A stretch of 64,000 nt of DNA, taken from a candidate division TA06 bacterium. GTDB lineage: Bacteria > Edwardsbacteria > AC1 > EtOH8. This document shows positions 31,521 through 39,822 of the stretch, piece after piece. Below the pieces are notes generated by a model that did no database searches, had not been told where the DNA came from, and worked only from the letters and a program-made list of their open reading frames with translations. The position numbers and the translations under genes are program-made. The stretch is from the NCBI GenBank assembly GCA_016235665.1, contig JACRJI010000001.1:62001-126000 (forward strand), given 5' to 3'. Position 1 is the first letter of the stretch. Each line of letters starts with the position of its first letter.

Positions 31521-33674
31521 ATGAATAAACAATCATCTATAAAGCATGTTTGGCCGGGCTTGGTCCTGACGTTTCTGTTTTTGGGATCAGAGGCATCTTC
31601 CCAAAGCTGGACCAGCTATACCAATTATAACCAGGTTATAAAACTGGCTTTGGATCCCTCTTCGCCCAGTCTTTGGGGCGCCACCCCCGGCGGGGCCGTT
31701 TTATTTTCCTGGCAGGATACGGTGTTGGTTGAGAAATGCGACAACACCAACGGCCTTCCCAATGTTGAGCTTTCTTCTTTTGCCATTGGCCGTCACGGTT
31801 ACAAATGGTTCGGCACCTGCGGCGGCGGGATAGCCAGGCTGGATTCCACCGGGTCATCCTGGCGGGTTTTCAATGCCATAGACGGCCTGCTTTCTGACAC
31901 GGTCACAGCCCTTTGTAGTTACCAGGATTACATCTTTGCCGGAACCAAACAGGGCATGTCCTTTTCCAATGACTATGAATCCTGGCCGGGCGTTTCCAAC
32001 AATCTGGTATTCCCCAATTTGCAGACCATTAATTCCATTAGCCATCGGAATGATACTCTTTGGATTGCAACTGATGTGGGCCTGGCGAGGGCTGCCGCTT
32101 CCTATTTTATCAACCATGCTTCTCCCTCCTGGCAGCGTGATTCGGCTTTCGGTTTAAGTTCGCGCAATGTACAGTGCGTCTTTTTATCCGATACCGTCAG
32201 CATAATCGGCACCTTGACCGGCGCGGCAAAGCTGATTGGCGGGAACTGGCAAAGAATAGACTCTTTAAATGGTTATCAGGTTCGAAACATTACCCAACTT
32301 GGAGATTCCCTGTTCTTCGCCACCAACCAGGGCATCAGGATGAGCTGTCAGGGTGTATGGATCAATCTGTCAGCGGGGCTTTTAAGTGCCAATGCTTATT
32401 CCTTGGCCATTGACGGACTAGGCCGCCTTTGGTGCGGAACAGAATTGGGACTTGCAGTTCTGCAGGGCAGTGCTTGGCATCCTTACCGATTTAATTGTAT
32501 AGGAAGTAATGCCTGTTTCAGGGTAACCTGCGACCAAACAGGAAACCCTTACATTATCACCCGGCCTCAAAAAGAAATTCAGTACTTGCTGGATGGACAA
32601 TGGCAGACATACAATCAGGCTAACACCGGCATGCCTTTTTCCCTTTTGGAACGTTTGGCAATTGACAAACATGGGAACTTGCTGGCCGGAAGTTGGGGAT
32701 CGGGTCTTTTCATCCGTAATTCGGCAGGAATATGGAGACAGTATATAGCAGAATTACCGACCAATGTAATTAAAAACATATTGCTTACGGAAAATGGATT
32801 TTATCTTGCCCAGTGGGGGCATGATTACCGGGATCCCGTAACATTTTACAGTTATGCCGACACCCTGTTTCATGTTTACTGGGGTCCCATAGAAACGATG
32901 CGGCCTAATACCCTATCTATTGATGGGGATAGAACTTTGTGGGTGGGCACCAATGCGTCAGGACTTTATAACAGAAATTATACCGGCCTTTGGCAAAATT
33001 TCAACGAGACCAATTCAGAACTGCCTACCAGTCCCGTAAATGCACTATCCTGCGATAACAATGGGCGGCTTTGGATCGGTACCGTAAATGGCCTGTTCTT
33101 TTTTGATGGGAAGAAGATAGAATCCTATCCCCACCCCTTGCTTTCCGGAACGATCATTTCCATAAAAGTCGACCGGGCCAACAACAAATGGATCGGCACC
33201 GACAAAGGCCTTAATCTTATTACCTGGGACGGTCAGGTACAGGCTTACACCCAACGGGACCTGGGAAACAACGGCTCCAGGCTTTTAAACGACAACATCA
33301 ACGAAATTGCCGTCGCCCCGTTAGACGATCAAACCGACGGTATTTACGTTACGACAGAAAAGGGCCTGAGCCTTCTAAAATACAACCTAGTGCTGCCCCG
33401 CCAAACGCTATCCGTGAATGTAGCGCCAAACCCTTACCGCCCGGGCCGGGATCCCTACTTTTACTTCAGCAACCTGCCCTCACAATCGGTGGTCAGGATA
33501 TTCACTTTGGACGGTCGTCTGCTGGAAACATTCCATGGGCCCACGGCGCCGGAACATATTTTAGTTATTAACCCCAAAGATATATCGTCAAAACTTGTCT
33601 CTGGACTCTATCTTTGCCATGTCAGCGCCCCGGGGTTCAAACAAACTGTCTGCAAACTGGCCGTCACCCGCTGA
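31521..33674 (+). CDS. Exported two-component-type beta-propeller protein with T9SS-like C-terminal domain
   Basis: The 717-residue product has a signal peptide (KHVWPGLVLTFLFLGSEA). Much of residues 30-625 is made of Reg_prop-like blades of the kind GLPNVELSSFAIGRHGYKWF, DGLGRLWCGTELGLAVL, DNNGRLWIGTVNGLFFFDG and DRANNKWIGTDKGLNL, predicting beta-propellers. The last 85 residues (VAPNPYRPGRDPYFYFSNLP, VRIFTLDGRLLETF, LVSGLYLCHV) match the T9SS type A sorting domain, so it is probably exported and anchored at the cell surface. No kinase follows the propeller, unlike hybrid two-component proteins. It is the first gene of an island with three glycosyltransferase-type genes three bases downstream. 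Confidence 0.85.
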   Translation: MNKQSSIKHVWPGLVLTFLFLGSEASSQSWTSYTNYNQVIKLALDPSSPSLWGATPGGAVLFSWQDTVLVEKCDNTNGLPNVELSSFAIGRHGYKWFGTCGGGIARLDSTGSSWRVFNAIDGLLSDTVTALCSYQDYIFAGTKQGMSFSNDYESWPGVSNNLVFPNLQTINSISHRNDTLWIATDVGLARAAASYFINHASPSWQRDSAFGLSSRNVQCVFLSDTVSIIGTLTGAAKLIGGNWQRIDSLNGYQVRNITQLGDSLFFATNQGIRMSCQGVWINLSAGLLSANAYSLAIDGLGRLWCGTELGLAVLQGSAWHPYRFNCIGSNACFRVTCDQTGNPYIITRPQKEIQYLLDGQWQTYNQANTGMPFSLLERLAIDKHGNLLAGSWGSGLFIRNSAGIWRQYIAELPTNVIKNILLTENGFYLAQWGHDYRDPVTFYSYADTLFHVYWGPIETMRPNTLSIDGDRTLWVGTNASGLYNRNYTGLWQNFNETNSELPTSPVNALSCDNNGRLWIGTVNGLFFFDGKKIESYPHPLLSGTIISIKVDRANNKWIGTDKGLNLITWDGQVQAYTQRDLGNNGSRLLNDNINEIAVAPLDDQTDGIYVTTEKGLSLLKYNLVLPRQTLSVNVAPNPYRPGRDPYFYFSNLPSQSVVRIFTLDGRLLETFHGPTAPEHILVINPKDISSKLVSGLYLCHVSAPGFKQTVCKLAVTR

Positions 33675-33677
33675 ATC

Positions 33678-34931
33678 ATGAAGAACCTTCTGATATTAAG
33701 CTACTACTATCCGCCTCTGGGATTAAGCGGGGTACAGCGGACCGTCAAGTTCGTCAAATACCTGCCCCAGTTCGGGTGGAACCCCATCGTCATCGCGCCC
33801 CGCCCCCGCGGCAGCTACATATATGACCCGGCCCTTGGTGCCGAAGTGGCCCAAGCCAAAGTGTTCCGCACCTGGTCCCTGGATCCGCTTTTTTTATCTC
33901 CCCAAAAGAACACCGGATCCGCCATTCACAAGAACTCCCTTGCTTCCCGGATAAACCGCTGGCTGTTGCCGGACAACAAGACCGGCTGGATCCCCTTTGC
34001 CCTGCAGGCTGGCATGAAGGCTGCCAGGCAATTCCCCATTGATGCCATCTATTCCACCGCTCCCCCCTATTCCTCCCACTTGGCCGGGGTATTGCTGAAA
34101 AAGTTTTTAGATAGGCCATTGGTGGCTGATTTTCGTGATGCCTGGACCAGTTATACCTGGACCAAATATCCGGCCGGCCCCCTGCGAAAATTGGACCATA
34201 AAATGGAAGAACTGGTTTTAAAAAACGCCGACCTGGTCACTGCGGTCAATAGCCGGATACTTGATGATCTCTGCGGCCTTCATCCCAGGATTGACGGTTC
34301 CAAATTTCATCTGGTCTCCCACGGTTACGACCCCGAAGATTTTGCCGGAGCCTCAAGTCCGGATCCGGATCATTTTACCATTGCCTACACCGGTACTTTC
34401 ATCAACAATCGCAGCCCCAGGACCCTGTTCGAGGCTGTTAAGCTGCTCCGGAAGCAGAATTTTTCCGGGCTGAACAAATTAAGGATAGTGTTTGCCGGCA
34501 GTCACCGGGAGAGTGACCTGGCTTTAGTAAAAGAATTCGAGTTGAACTCCATTGTCCGGTTTACCGGGTACCTTACCCACCGGCAAAGCATAAAGATTCT
34601 GACGGAGGCCAATCTGTTGTGGCTGACAATGGGGCCTGAGGAGACCGCCAACGTCACACCCGGTAAATTATTTGAGTATTTAGGCTCCCAAAAACCCATC
34701 GCCGCCTCCATTCCTTCAAATGGAGCGGCGGCCAAGATAGTTATTGGTGCGGGAGCCGGCTCCGTGGTTGCCCCTGATGATACGTCCGGCTTGGCCGGGA
34801 TCATCCGGCAGCAGATGTCCGCCTGGGAGAACAAAAAAACAGCATCCCCGATTGACCCGGAAAGGCTGAAATTCTTCGACCGGCGGCTCATCACCCAACA
34901 GTTTAGCGATTTGCTGAACGGACTGTCATGA
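33678..34931 (+). CDS. Glycosyltransferase, GT4 family (GT-B fold)
   Basis: The 417-residue product has an N-terminal half starting LILSYYYPPLGLSGVQRTVK, typical of WbuB-like GT4 enzymes, then DAIYSTAPPYSSHLAG and ADFRDAWTSY. The C-terminal half carries FTIAYTGTFINNRSPRTLFE, IVFAGSHRESDL and a nucleotide-sugar site LWLTMGPEETANVTPGKLFE, in which PGKLFEYLGSQKP replaces the usual EX7E helix. It acts on the cytoplasmic side, adding a sugar from a nucleotide donor to a growing glycan. It starts three bases after the propeller gene and overlaps the next gene by ATGA. Confidence 0.9.
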   Translation: MKNLLILSYYYPPLGLSGVQRTVKFVKYLPQFGWNPIVIAPRPRGSYIYDPALGAEVAQAKVFRTWSLDPLFLSPQKNTGSAIHKNSLASRINRWLLPDNKTGWIPFALQAGMKAARQFPIDAIYSTAPPYSSHLAGVLLKKFLDRPLVADFRDAWTSYTWTKYPAGPLRKLDHKMEELVLKNADLVTAVNSRILDDLCGLHPRIDGSKFHLVSHGYDPEDFAGASSPDPDHFTIAYTGTFINNRSPRTLFEAVKLLRKQNFSGLNKLRIVFAGSHRESDLALVKEFELNSIVRFTGYLTHRQSIKILTEANLLWLTMGPEETANVTPGKLFEYLGSQKPIAASIPSNGAAAKIVIGAGAGSVVAPDDTSGLAGIIRQQMSAWENKKTASPIDPERLKFFDRRLITQQFSDLLNGLS

Positions 34932-36370
34932 GAGAACGGCTTTGGGAAAATATAAAGTCATTTAAGTTTGCCCCGGAAATGCTTTTGGCCGGGATCGCAC
35001 TGCTGGTCATGATCCCGTCTTTAGGCATCGGGCCCATCAGCGATGATTTTTCCTGGCTGCAATTGGCCAAACAGGGATACTCCCAAAGCATTGGACAGTA
35101 TCTTTCCCAGCCAGCCCCCTTTGGGTATTTTCGCCCGCTGCCGATGTTGTTTTTTAAAACAGCCTGGCAGATTTTCGGGCCTGCCCTGTGGCTGTACCGG
35201 TTGACCGCCTTATTGCTCCATGCCCTGACGGTGATATTGATCTACCGGCTGGCCCGCTTGTTTTCCTTTTCGGGCAGGGTTTCCCTGATTTCGTCAGTCA
35301 TCTTTGCCCTGATGCCCTGTCACGCCGAAGCCCTTCTTTGGTTGTGTTCGGTGAACGAGCTTTTTTCTGCGTTTTTCATTTTGGCCGGCATTTATCTTTT
35401 CTTTTCCAGACCTTACTGGAGGGGTGTGTTAATATCCTCCGTATTTTTCTTACTGGCCCTTTTATCCCGGGAAAGTGCTTTTTGCTTCATTCCGCTGTTG
35501 CTGATGCTTTCCCTGCCCCGTATCATGGGGATTTGGCGGCGATTGGCCCTTGCAATAACCGCGCCAACTTTTCTATACGTAGTCTTTAGAGCATTATGGT
35601 TAGGAGGTCTCCCGGATTCTTACCTGCCTCCGGCTCCCGGTCGGATGGACCTGAACCTGCTGGGAATGTCCATCCGCCTGGCCCAGTATCTGATCAAGAT
35701 TCTGCTGCCTGTCAAAAGCCTGATGGAATTGTTTGCCTTTAGGCCCTATGTCTGGTTCCGGGAGATATACAGTTTTCCGCAGATGCATCCCGTGGCATTC
35801 TGGGCAACCAGCATAAGCGCGTTATTGATCATATTGTTTTCTTTTTACGGAGTGGTAAAAACTTCCGGGCGCCAGATCGTCTGGCCGTTTTTGTTTTCCG
35901 CCCTGGCTTTATCTGTTTATCTTCCTTTTTACAATACCGGAGAAAGGTTCCTTTACTTGCCTTCGGCTGGCGTGGCAGTCGGATTGTCGCTCTGGATCGC
36001 AAAAATAATTGGCAATAAAAGAAATTTGGGGCTTAGTCTGTTGGCCCTGACCCTTATGATTTACGGAATTTCCTTCGGCAACCGCATTTACCGTTGGCAC
36101 CGGGTGGGAGACGTAACCGCCCAAGCCCTGGCCCGGCTTGATCAAAGAACGGAAATGCTTGCACCGGGTTCCCAGGTGTATCTGACTGATATGCCTGGCC
36201 TGGTATTCGGGATACCTTGTTTCAGTTATTACACCTTTAACCATGCTTGGGAGTATACTTTCCCCGGACGGAAGGTCGAGTATTATTTTGACCCGGCCCC
36301 TAAGCCCAAAAAGATTGGTGCCGCTTTTTCTTTTTCCCTGAAAGAGCTTGATTTTAGCCCCCTGCCATAA
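34928..36370 (+). CDS. GT-C-like multi-spanning membrane protein
   Basis: The 480-residue product has about 11 membrane segments. The first loop carries an acidic pair in GPISDDFSWLQLAKQG, then FGYFRPLPMLFFKTAW and YRLTALLLHALTVILIYRLA, the same order as in the TMTC-like proteins of this window, but without C-terminal TPRs. The C-terminal part has TGERFLYLPSAGVAVGLSLW. This pattern fits a GT-C glycosyltransferase using a lipid-phosphate sugar. It overlaps the GT4 gene by ATGA (34928-34931), so its translation is coupled. The donor and acceptor are unknown. Confidence 0.75.
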   Translation: MRERLWENIKSFKFAPEMLLAGIALLVMIPSLGIGPISDDFSWLQLAKQGYSQSIGQYLSQPAPFGYFRPLPMLFFKTAWQIFGPALWLYRLTALLLHALTVILIYRLARLFSFSGRVSLISSVIFALMPCHAEALLWLCSVNELFSAFFILAGIYLFFSRPYWRGVLISSVFFLLALLSRESAFCFIPLLLMLSLPRIMGIWRRLALAITAPTFLYVVFRALWLGGLPDSYLPPAPGRMDLNLLGMSIRLAQYLIKILLPVKSLMELFAFRPYVWFREIYSFPQMHPVAFWATSISALLIILFSFYGVVKTSGRQIVWPFLFSALALSVYLPFYNTGERFLYLPSAGVAVGLSLWIAKIIGNKRNLGLSLLALTLMIYGISFGNRIYRWHRVGDVTAQALARLDQRTEMLAPGSQVYLTDMPGLVFGIPCFSYYTFNHAWEYTFPGRKVEYYFDPAPKPKKIGAAFSFSLKELDFSPLP

Positions 36371-36393
36371 CAATCTGTTGCCCCCTTAACGAA

Positions 36394-37281
36394 ATGTTTA
36401 ACCGACAGATGCACGGTATGTCACGAATATCAATCGTAATTGTAACCTGGAACAGCCAGGATTACATCTGCCACTGTCTTGATTCACTGTTTTCCCAGAA
36501 TCATGACCTGGAGATTATTATTATTGACAATGGCTCTATGGATTCCACCTTGGATATCCTACGGGAATACCGGACCAGGGTAACAATTATTGCAAACCAG
36601 AGTAACCTTGGTTTTGCCAGAGCGGTGAACCAAGGTTTAAAATTGGCATCCGGAGAAATTATCCTGCTTTTGAATCCCGATACAGTGCTTACTCCCGGAA
36701 CGCTGGAAACCATGTCCGGTTACTTGGCTGAGCATCCCCAGGTCTGGGCCCTAGGCCCCCAGCTTTTGAATATGGACGGTTCTGTCCAGCGTTCCTGCCG
36801 CCAGTTCCCCGATGGCCGGATAATGTTTTATGAATTCGCCGGACTGTCCAAAATGTTCCCTAAAAGCAAAACCTTTGCCCGATGGAGGATGGGCTACTTT
36901 GATCATTTAATCCCCGCAGAAGTGGACCAGCCCATGGGGGCCTGTCTGATGGTCAGAAAAGAAGTGCTTAAAAAAGTAGGTCTGCTGGATGAAAAGAATT
37001 TCCCCATGTTCTTTAACGAGGTGGACTGGTGCCTGCGGATCAACCGGGCCGGAGGAAAACTATTTTTTCTGCCCCAGGCCAAAGTCTATCACCACCACGG
37101 CGTCAGCACCCGCCGGGCAAAGAAGGCCATGGTCATCAGCTCGCACCAAAGCCTGGCCCGGTATTTTTCCAAGCATTACCCCGGGAGGATCTCCACCCTG
37201 CTGATAAATATCTTGATCATAGCCGTCATACCTCTCCGCATTTTGCTACAGAGCAATGGGAAATTGTATGAAAAGCGTTAG
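36394..37281 (+). CDS. GT2 glycosyltransferase (rhamnosyltransferase-like)
   Basis: The product of up to 295 residues is a GT-A enzyme: ISIVIVTWNSQDYICHCLDS, IIIDNGSMDSTLDILRE, NQSNLGFARAVNQGLKLASG, a DxD-type LLNPDTVLTPGTLE, GPQLLNMDGSVQRSCRQFP, FNEVDWCLRINRAGGKLFFL and HHHGVSTRRA near the end. The pattern is that of rhamnosyl- or galactofuranosyltransferases of surface glycans. An ATG at 36418 (MSRISIV) is the family-typical start and may be the real one; neither start has a clear ribosome site. A C-terminal hydrophobic stretch could tie it to the membrane. It ends the island just before a bidirectional terminator. Confidence 0.88.
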   Translation: MFNRQMHGMSRISIVIVTWNSQDYICHCLDSLFSQNHDLEIIIIDNGSMDSTLDILREYRTRVTIIANQSNLGFARAVNQGLKLASGEIILLLNPDTVLTPGTLETMSGYLAEHPQVWALGPQLLNMDGSVQRSCRQFPDGRIMFYEFAGLSKMFPKSKTFARWRMGYFDHLIPAEVDQPMGACLMVRKEVLKKVGLLDEKNFPMFFNEVDWCLRINRAGGKLFFLPQAKVYHHHGVSTRRAKKAMVISSHQSLARYFSKHYPGRISTLLINILIIAVIPLRILLQSNGKLYEKR

Positions 37282-37309
37282 CCCTTAGGGGTAATTCCAG
37301 AATATTACC

Positions 37310-37355
37310 GGTAAGCAAAAGAGCGCATCATTCCCGATGCGCTCTTTTGCTTACC
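37310..37355. terminator. Perfect 20-bp hairpin, bidirectional terminator between GT2 and smpB
   Basis: GGTAAGCAAAAGAGCGCATC, the loop ATTCCC and the exact reverse complement form a 20-bp stem. The inner GAGCGCATC...GATGCGCTC stem with flanking TTTT works in both directions. The first arm overlaps the stop codon and last bases of smpB, which are therefore part of the hairpin. Confidence 0.85.
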
Positions 37356-37786
37356 GCCCTGATTTCCCGTTCCACATCCCTTTTCTTGATATCCTCCCGG
37401 CGGTCATAGAACTTCTTCCCCTTGCCCAGCGCCAGCTGGATCTTGACCCTCCCGTTCTTAAAATACATTGAAAGGGGGATCAGGGTCAACCCTTTCTCCT
37501 GTGTCTTGGAACACAGCTTTTTGATCTCGGTCTTGTGCAGCAGCAGCTTGCGGGGCCGGACCGATTCCTGGTTAAAGCGGTTGCCGTGGTCGTAGGGTGA
37601 GATATGCATCCCATATACAAAGACCTCGCCACCCTTGGCCAGGGCATAGCTCTCTTTGAGATTGGCCAATCCCTGACGGATGGACTTGACCTCGGTCCCG
37701 GTCAGGGCCAGACCGGCCTCCAGGGATTCCAGGATCTCGTAGTCGTGCCTGGCGCTGCGGTTTTGGATGCTGGGATCTTTTTGCAT
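37328..37786 (-). CDS. smpB: SsrA-binding protein
   Basis: SmpB binds tmRNA and brings it to stalled ribosomes for trans-translation. From the ATG at 37786 the product has 152 residues, the normal length: NRSARHDYEILESLEAGLAL, TGTEVKSIRQG, NLKESYALAKGGEVFVYGMHISPY, RPRKLLLHKTEI and the basic C-terminal tail with KKFYDRREDIKKRDVEREI. An upstream in-frame ATG at 37864 lies inside the tRNA-Leu gene and is rejected. The 3' end is folded into the terminator hairpin. A tRNA gene runs divergently from the same spot, with back-to-back -10 boxes. Confidence 0.96.
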   Translation of the reverse strand: MQKDPSIQNRSARHDYEILESLEAGLALTGTEVKSIRQGLANLKESYALAKGGEVFVYGMHISPYDHGNRFNQESVRPRKLLLHKTEIKKLCSKTQEKGLTLIPLSMYFKNGRVKIQLALGKGKKFYDRREDIKKRDVEREIRAVSKRAHRE

Positions 37787-37792
37787 TTTTTC

Positions 37793-37822
37793 TTGACAGT
37801 AACCGGTATTATGGTTTATAAT
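37793..37822 (+). promoter_or_regulatory. Consensus promoter of tRNA-Leu
   Basis: TTGACA (37793-37798) and TATAAT (37817-37822), both perfect consensus, are 18 bases apart; start of transcription near 37829, five bases before the tRNA. On the other strand TATAAT (37826-37821) with TTTCAC (37849-37844) at 17 bases could serve smpB, so the -10 boxes of the two genes overlap. Confidence 0.75.
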
Positions 37823-37833
37823 TATAGTTCTAT

Positions 37834-37921
37834 GCCGGAGTGGTGAAATTTGGTATACGCGCAAGGCTCAGAACTTTGTGGTCGCAAGGCCATGGGGGTT
37901 CAAATCCCCCCTCCGGCACCA
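37834..37921 (+). tRNA. tRNA-Leu(CAG)
   Basis: The acceptor stem GCCGGAG pairs with CTCCGGC, followed by the A discriminator and an encoded CCA. The anticodon stem CAAGG/CTTTG encloses the loop CTCAGAA with anticodon CAG at 37869-37871, which reads CUG. A long variable arm (GTGGTCGCAAGGCCAT region) and a T-arm with GGTTCAAATCC fit a class II leucine tRNA. Confidence 0.95.
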
Positions 37922-37988
37922 TATAGGCTCCAAGTTATATAGTAGTCCGTCCCAAGCGGGCACCATGTATCCGAAATATCCGAAAATG

Positions 37989-38018
37989 AACCGTAAGTGT
38001 TTCACTTGCGGTTTTTTT
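37989..38018 (+). terminator. Intrinsic terminator after tRNA-Leu
   Basis: AACCGTAAGTG and CACTTGCGGTT form an 11-bp stem (one G-U type pair) around a TTT loop, followed by a run of five T bases then A. It terminates plus-strand transcription from the tRNA; the opposite-strand gene stop at 38017 overlaps its tail. Confidence 0.85.
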
Positions 38019-38385
38019 ATTTTCCCTCTTCAGGCCCCTCTTGTTCCGGAGCCGAAAGATACTCGTTTATCAGCTCCTGGGCCCGTGTCCGGTCCCCCTC
38101 CAGCACTAAAAGCCTACCCCAGCGCGGCCGGAGCATCATGGCCACGCCGGCGTAAGCCGGGATCTCCTCCGACTTCAATATGCATCTGATGCCGTTGTCC
38201 TCCAGCAACGCCGCCAGGGATTGGCCGATCATCTGTTCCGGCGGATCGAAGACCGGCACCAGCTCAGCTTCCGGGACTGTCTCATCTGGGAACTCCGGCA
38301 GCTTCCCGATCAAAGGGCTGCCGCAGCCGGAACAGGTTTGAAAATCCTCCCGGTATTCTGACCGGCACATAGGGCAATACTTCAT
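38017..38385 (-). CDS. Zinc-ribbon plus DUF2007 small protein
   Basis: The 122-residue product begins with a zinc ribbon (YCPMCRSEY, then CSGCGSPL). Residues about 40-110 (LVPVFDPPEQMIGQSLAALL, EDNGIRCILKSEEIPAYAG, GRLLVLEGDRTRAQELI) match DUF2007, the putative signal-transducing domain homologous to parts of GTP-binding regulators. The C-terminus is acidic. It lies just after a diguanylate cyclase gene in the same direction (3 bp gap), suggesting a joint transcript and possibly a regulatory role. No enzyme site is visible. Confidence 0.75.
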   Translation of the reverse strand: MKYCPMCRSEYREDFQTCSGCGSPLIGKLPEFPDETVPEAELVPVFDPPEQMIGQSLAALLEDNGIRCILKSEEIPAYAGVAMMLRPRWGRLLVLEGDRTRAQELINEYLSAPEQEGPEEGK

Positions 38386-38388
38386 CTT

Positions 38389-39801
38389 TCACTCCGCCAT
38401 CTGAACCCGGTTTTTGCCGGTTTCCTTGACCCGGTACATGGCCTTGTCGGCTTTGGACAGCAGTTCGTCCATGGTCTGGCCGTGTTCGGGATAAACCGCG
38501 ATCCCGATGCTGGCCGTTATCTTGCAGGAAAGCTTGTGGGCGGTTAAAAATGGCTCGGCCTCGATCTTTTTTCTGACGGCCTCAGCCAGGCTTTTAGCCT
38601 CGGCCGCACCCTTGAACGGCAGGATGATCACATACTCGTCACCGCCATAGCGCGAGGCCAGGTCGGGAGATTTGACCAGGGCTCCGATCCGGTCGGCCAC
38701 CTCTTTCAATGTCTGTCCCCCCAGCAGATGCCCGTAAGTATCGTCCACTTCCTTCATGTGATCAAGATCGATGAACAGCACCGCCAGGTTTCTGTTCTGT
38801 TTTTTTGCCTCGGCCAGGGCTTTCTTGAAGAACAAATCGCAATGCCGGGAGTTGGATAAACCGGTCAAGTCGTCAGTGACCGCAAGCTTTTGGGCCTTCT
38901 CATACAATCTGGCGTTCTCGATGGCGATGGCCGCATGGTCGGTCAGTGTCTGCAGCAGCTCCAGGTCCTTTTGGTTGAAGGGCTCCGGACCCAGTTTGTT
39001 GATGATCTCAAAGACCCCGATCAGCCTGCCCCGGGAGATCAAAGGGGTGGCGATGATAGATCTGGTCTTGAATCCTGTCTTATTGTCCAGCCCTTTGAAA
39101 AAGCGCTGGTCATTTGACACGTCCGGCACGATCACCGGCTCCCCGTGCTGGGCCACCCACCCGGCCACTCCCTGGCCCAGGGCCAGCCGCATCTCCCTGA
39201 TTTGATCGCCCTTTTCCCCCAGGGCCACCTCGAACACCAGTTCCTGGCTGGCCTCGTCCAGCATCAGTATGGACCAGGCCTCGGCCTTTATCAGGTCCTT
39301 GATCTTGGACATCACTATGTCCAGCACTTCTTTGAGCTTGAGGGTGGAGTTCAGGGTCCGGGCCACCGCATTGAAAGTTGAGAGTTCCCGCACCCTCTGT
39401 TCCAGGTCGGACAACAGCTGTTTATTGGAAAGCACCAGCCGGCGGCGCTCCAGTCCCCGTTCCACAGTGACCAGCAGTTCCTCGTGTCCGAACGGCTTGT
39501 TTATGTAGTCGAAGACCCCCTTTTTCAGCTGTTCCCGGGCCTCGGAGCTTAAACTCCGGTCCACAAACAGCACCACCGGAACATCGGGCCGAAGCTGGCG
39601 CAGTTCCTTTAATATCTGCAAACCCTTGCGCCCGGCCAGTTCGGCCTCCATCAGCAGCAGATCGGCGTCCTCCTGTTCCAGCAGTCCGGGGGCCTTGGAC
39701 GGCTTGTCGGCCAGCACCGCCTGATGTCCGTAACGGGAAAGCACATGAACCACCGTCAGGGCAAACAGCCGGTCCTCATCCACTATCAGAATCTTGGCCA
39801 T
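38389..39801 (-). CDS. REC-GAF-GGDEF diguanylate cyclase with Glu at the phospho site
   Basis: The 470-residue product has a receiver domain (1-120), a GAF domain (about 145-290; LVFEVALGEKGDQIREMRLA, GVAGWVAQHGEPVIVPDVSN) and a GGDEF domain (about 305-470) with DDLTGLSNSRHCD, DLDHMKEVDDTYGH and the active-site RYGGDEYV. The receiver keeps the acidic pocket VDEDR and the late Lys in INKPF, but the phospho-acceptor Asp is Glu (E52 in LLMEAELAG), as in phosphomimetic mutants. The I-site RxxD is KSPD here, so product inhibition may be weak. It is probably cytoplasmic. A zinc-ribbon DUF2007 gene follows three bases downstream. Confidence 0.9.
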   Translation of the reverse strand: MAKILIVDEDRLFALTVVHVLSRYGHQAVLADKPSKAPGLLEQEDADLLLMEAELAGRKGLQILKELRQLRPDVPVVLFVDRSLSSEAREQLKKGVFDYINKPFGHEELLVTVERGLERRRLVLSNKQLLSDLEQRVRELSTFNAVARTLNSTLKLKEVLDIVMSKIKDLIKAEAWSILMLDEASQELVFEVALGEKGDQIREMRLALGQGVAGWVAQHGEPVIVPDVSNDQRFFKGLDNKTGFKTRSIIATPLISRGRLIGVFEIINKLGPEPFNQKDLELLQTLTDHAAIAIENARLYEKAQKLAVTDDLTGLSNSRHCDLFFKKALAEAKKQNRNLAVLFIDLDHMKEVDDTYGHLLGGQTLKEVADRIGALVKSPDLASRYGGDEYVIILPFKGAAEAKSLAEAVRKKIEAEPFLTAHKLSCKITASIGIAVYPEHGQTMDELLSKADKAMYRVKETGKNRVQMAE

Positions 39802-39822
39802 GTTAGCCTTCGCAAATGATTT

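Noticed and set aside
37787-37864. Longer smpB start
   Set aside because: The extra codons lie in the tRNA-Leu gene and its promoter; SmpB proteins begin near the 37786 ATG.
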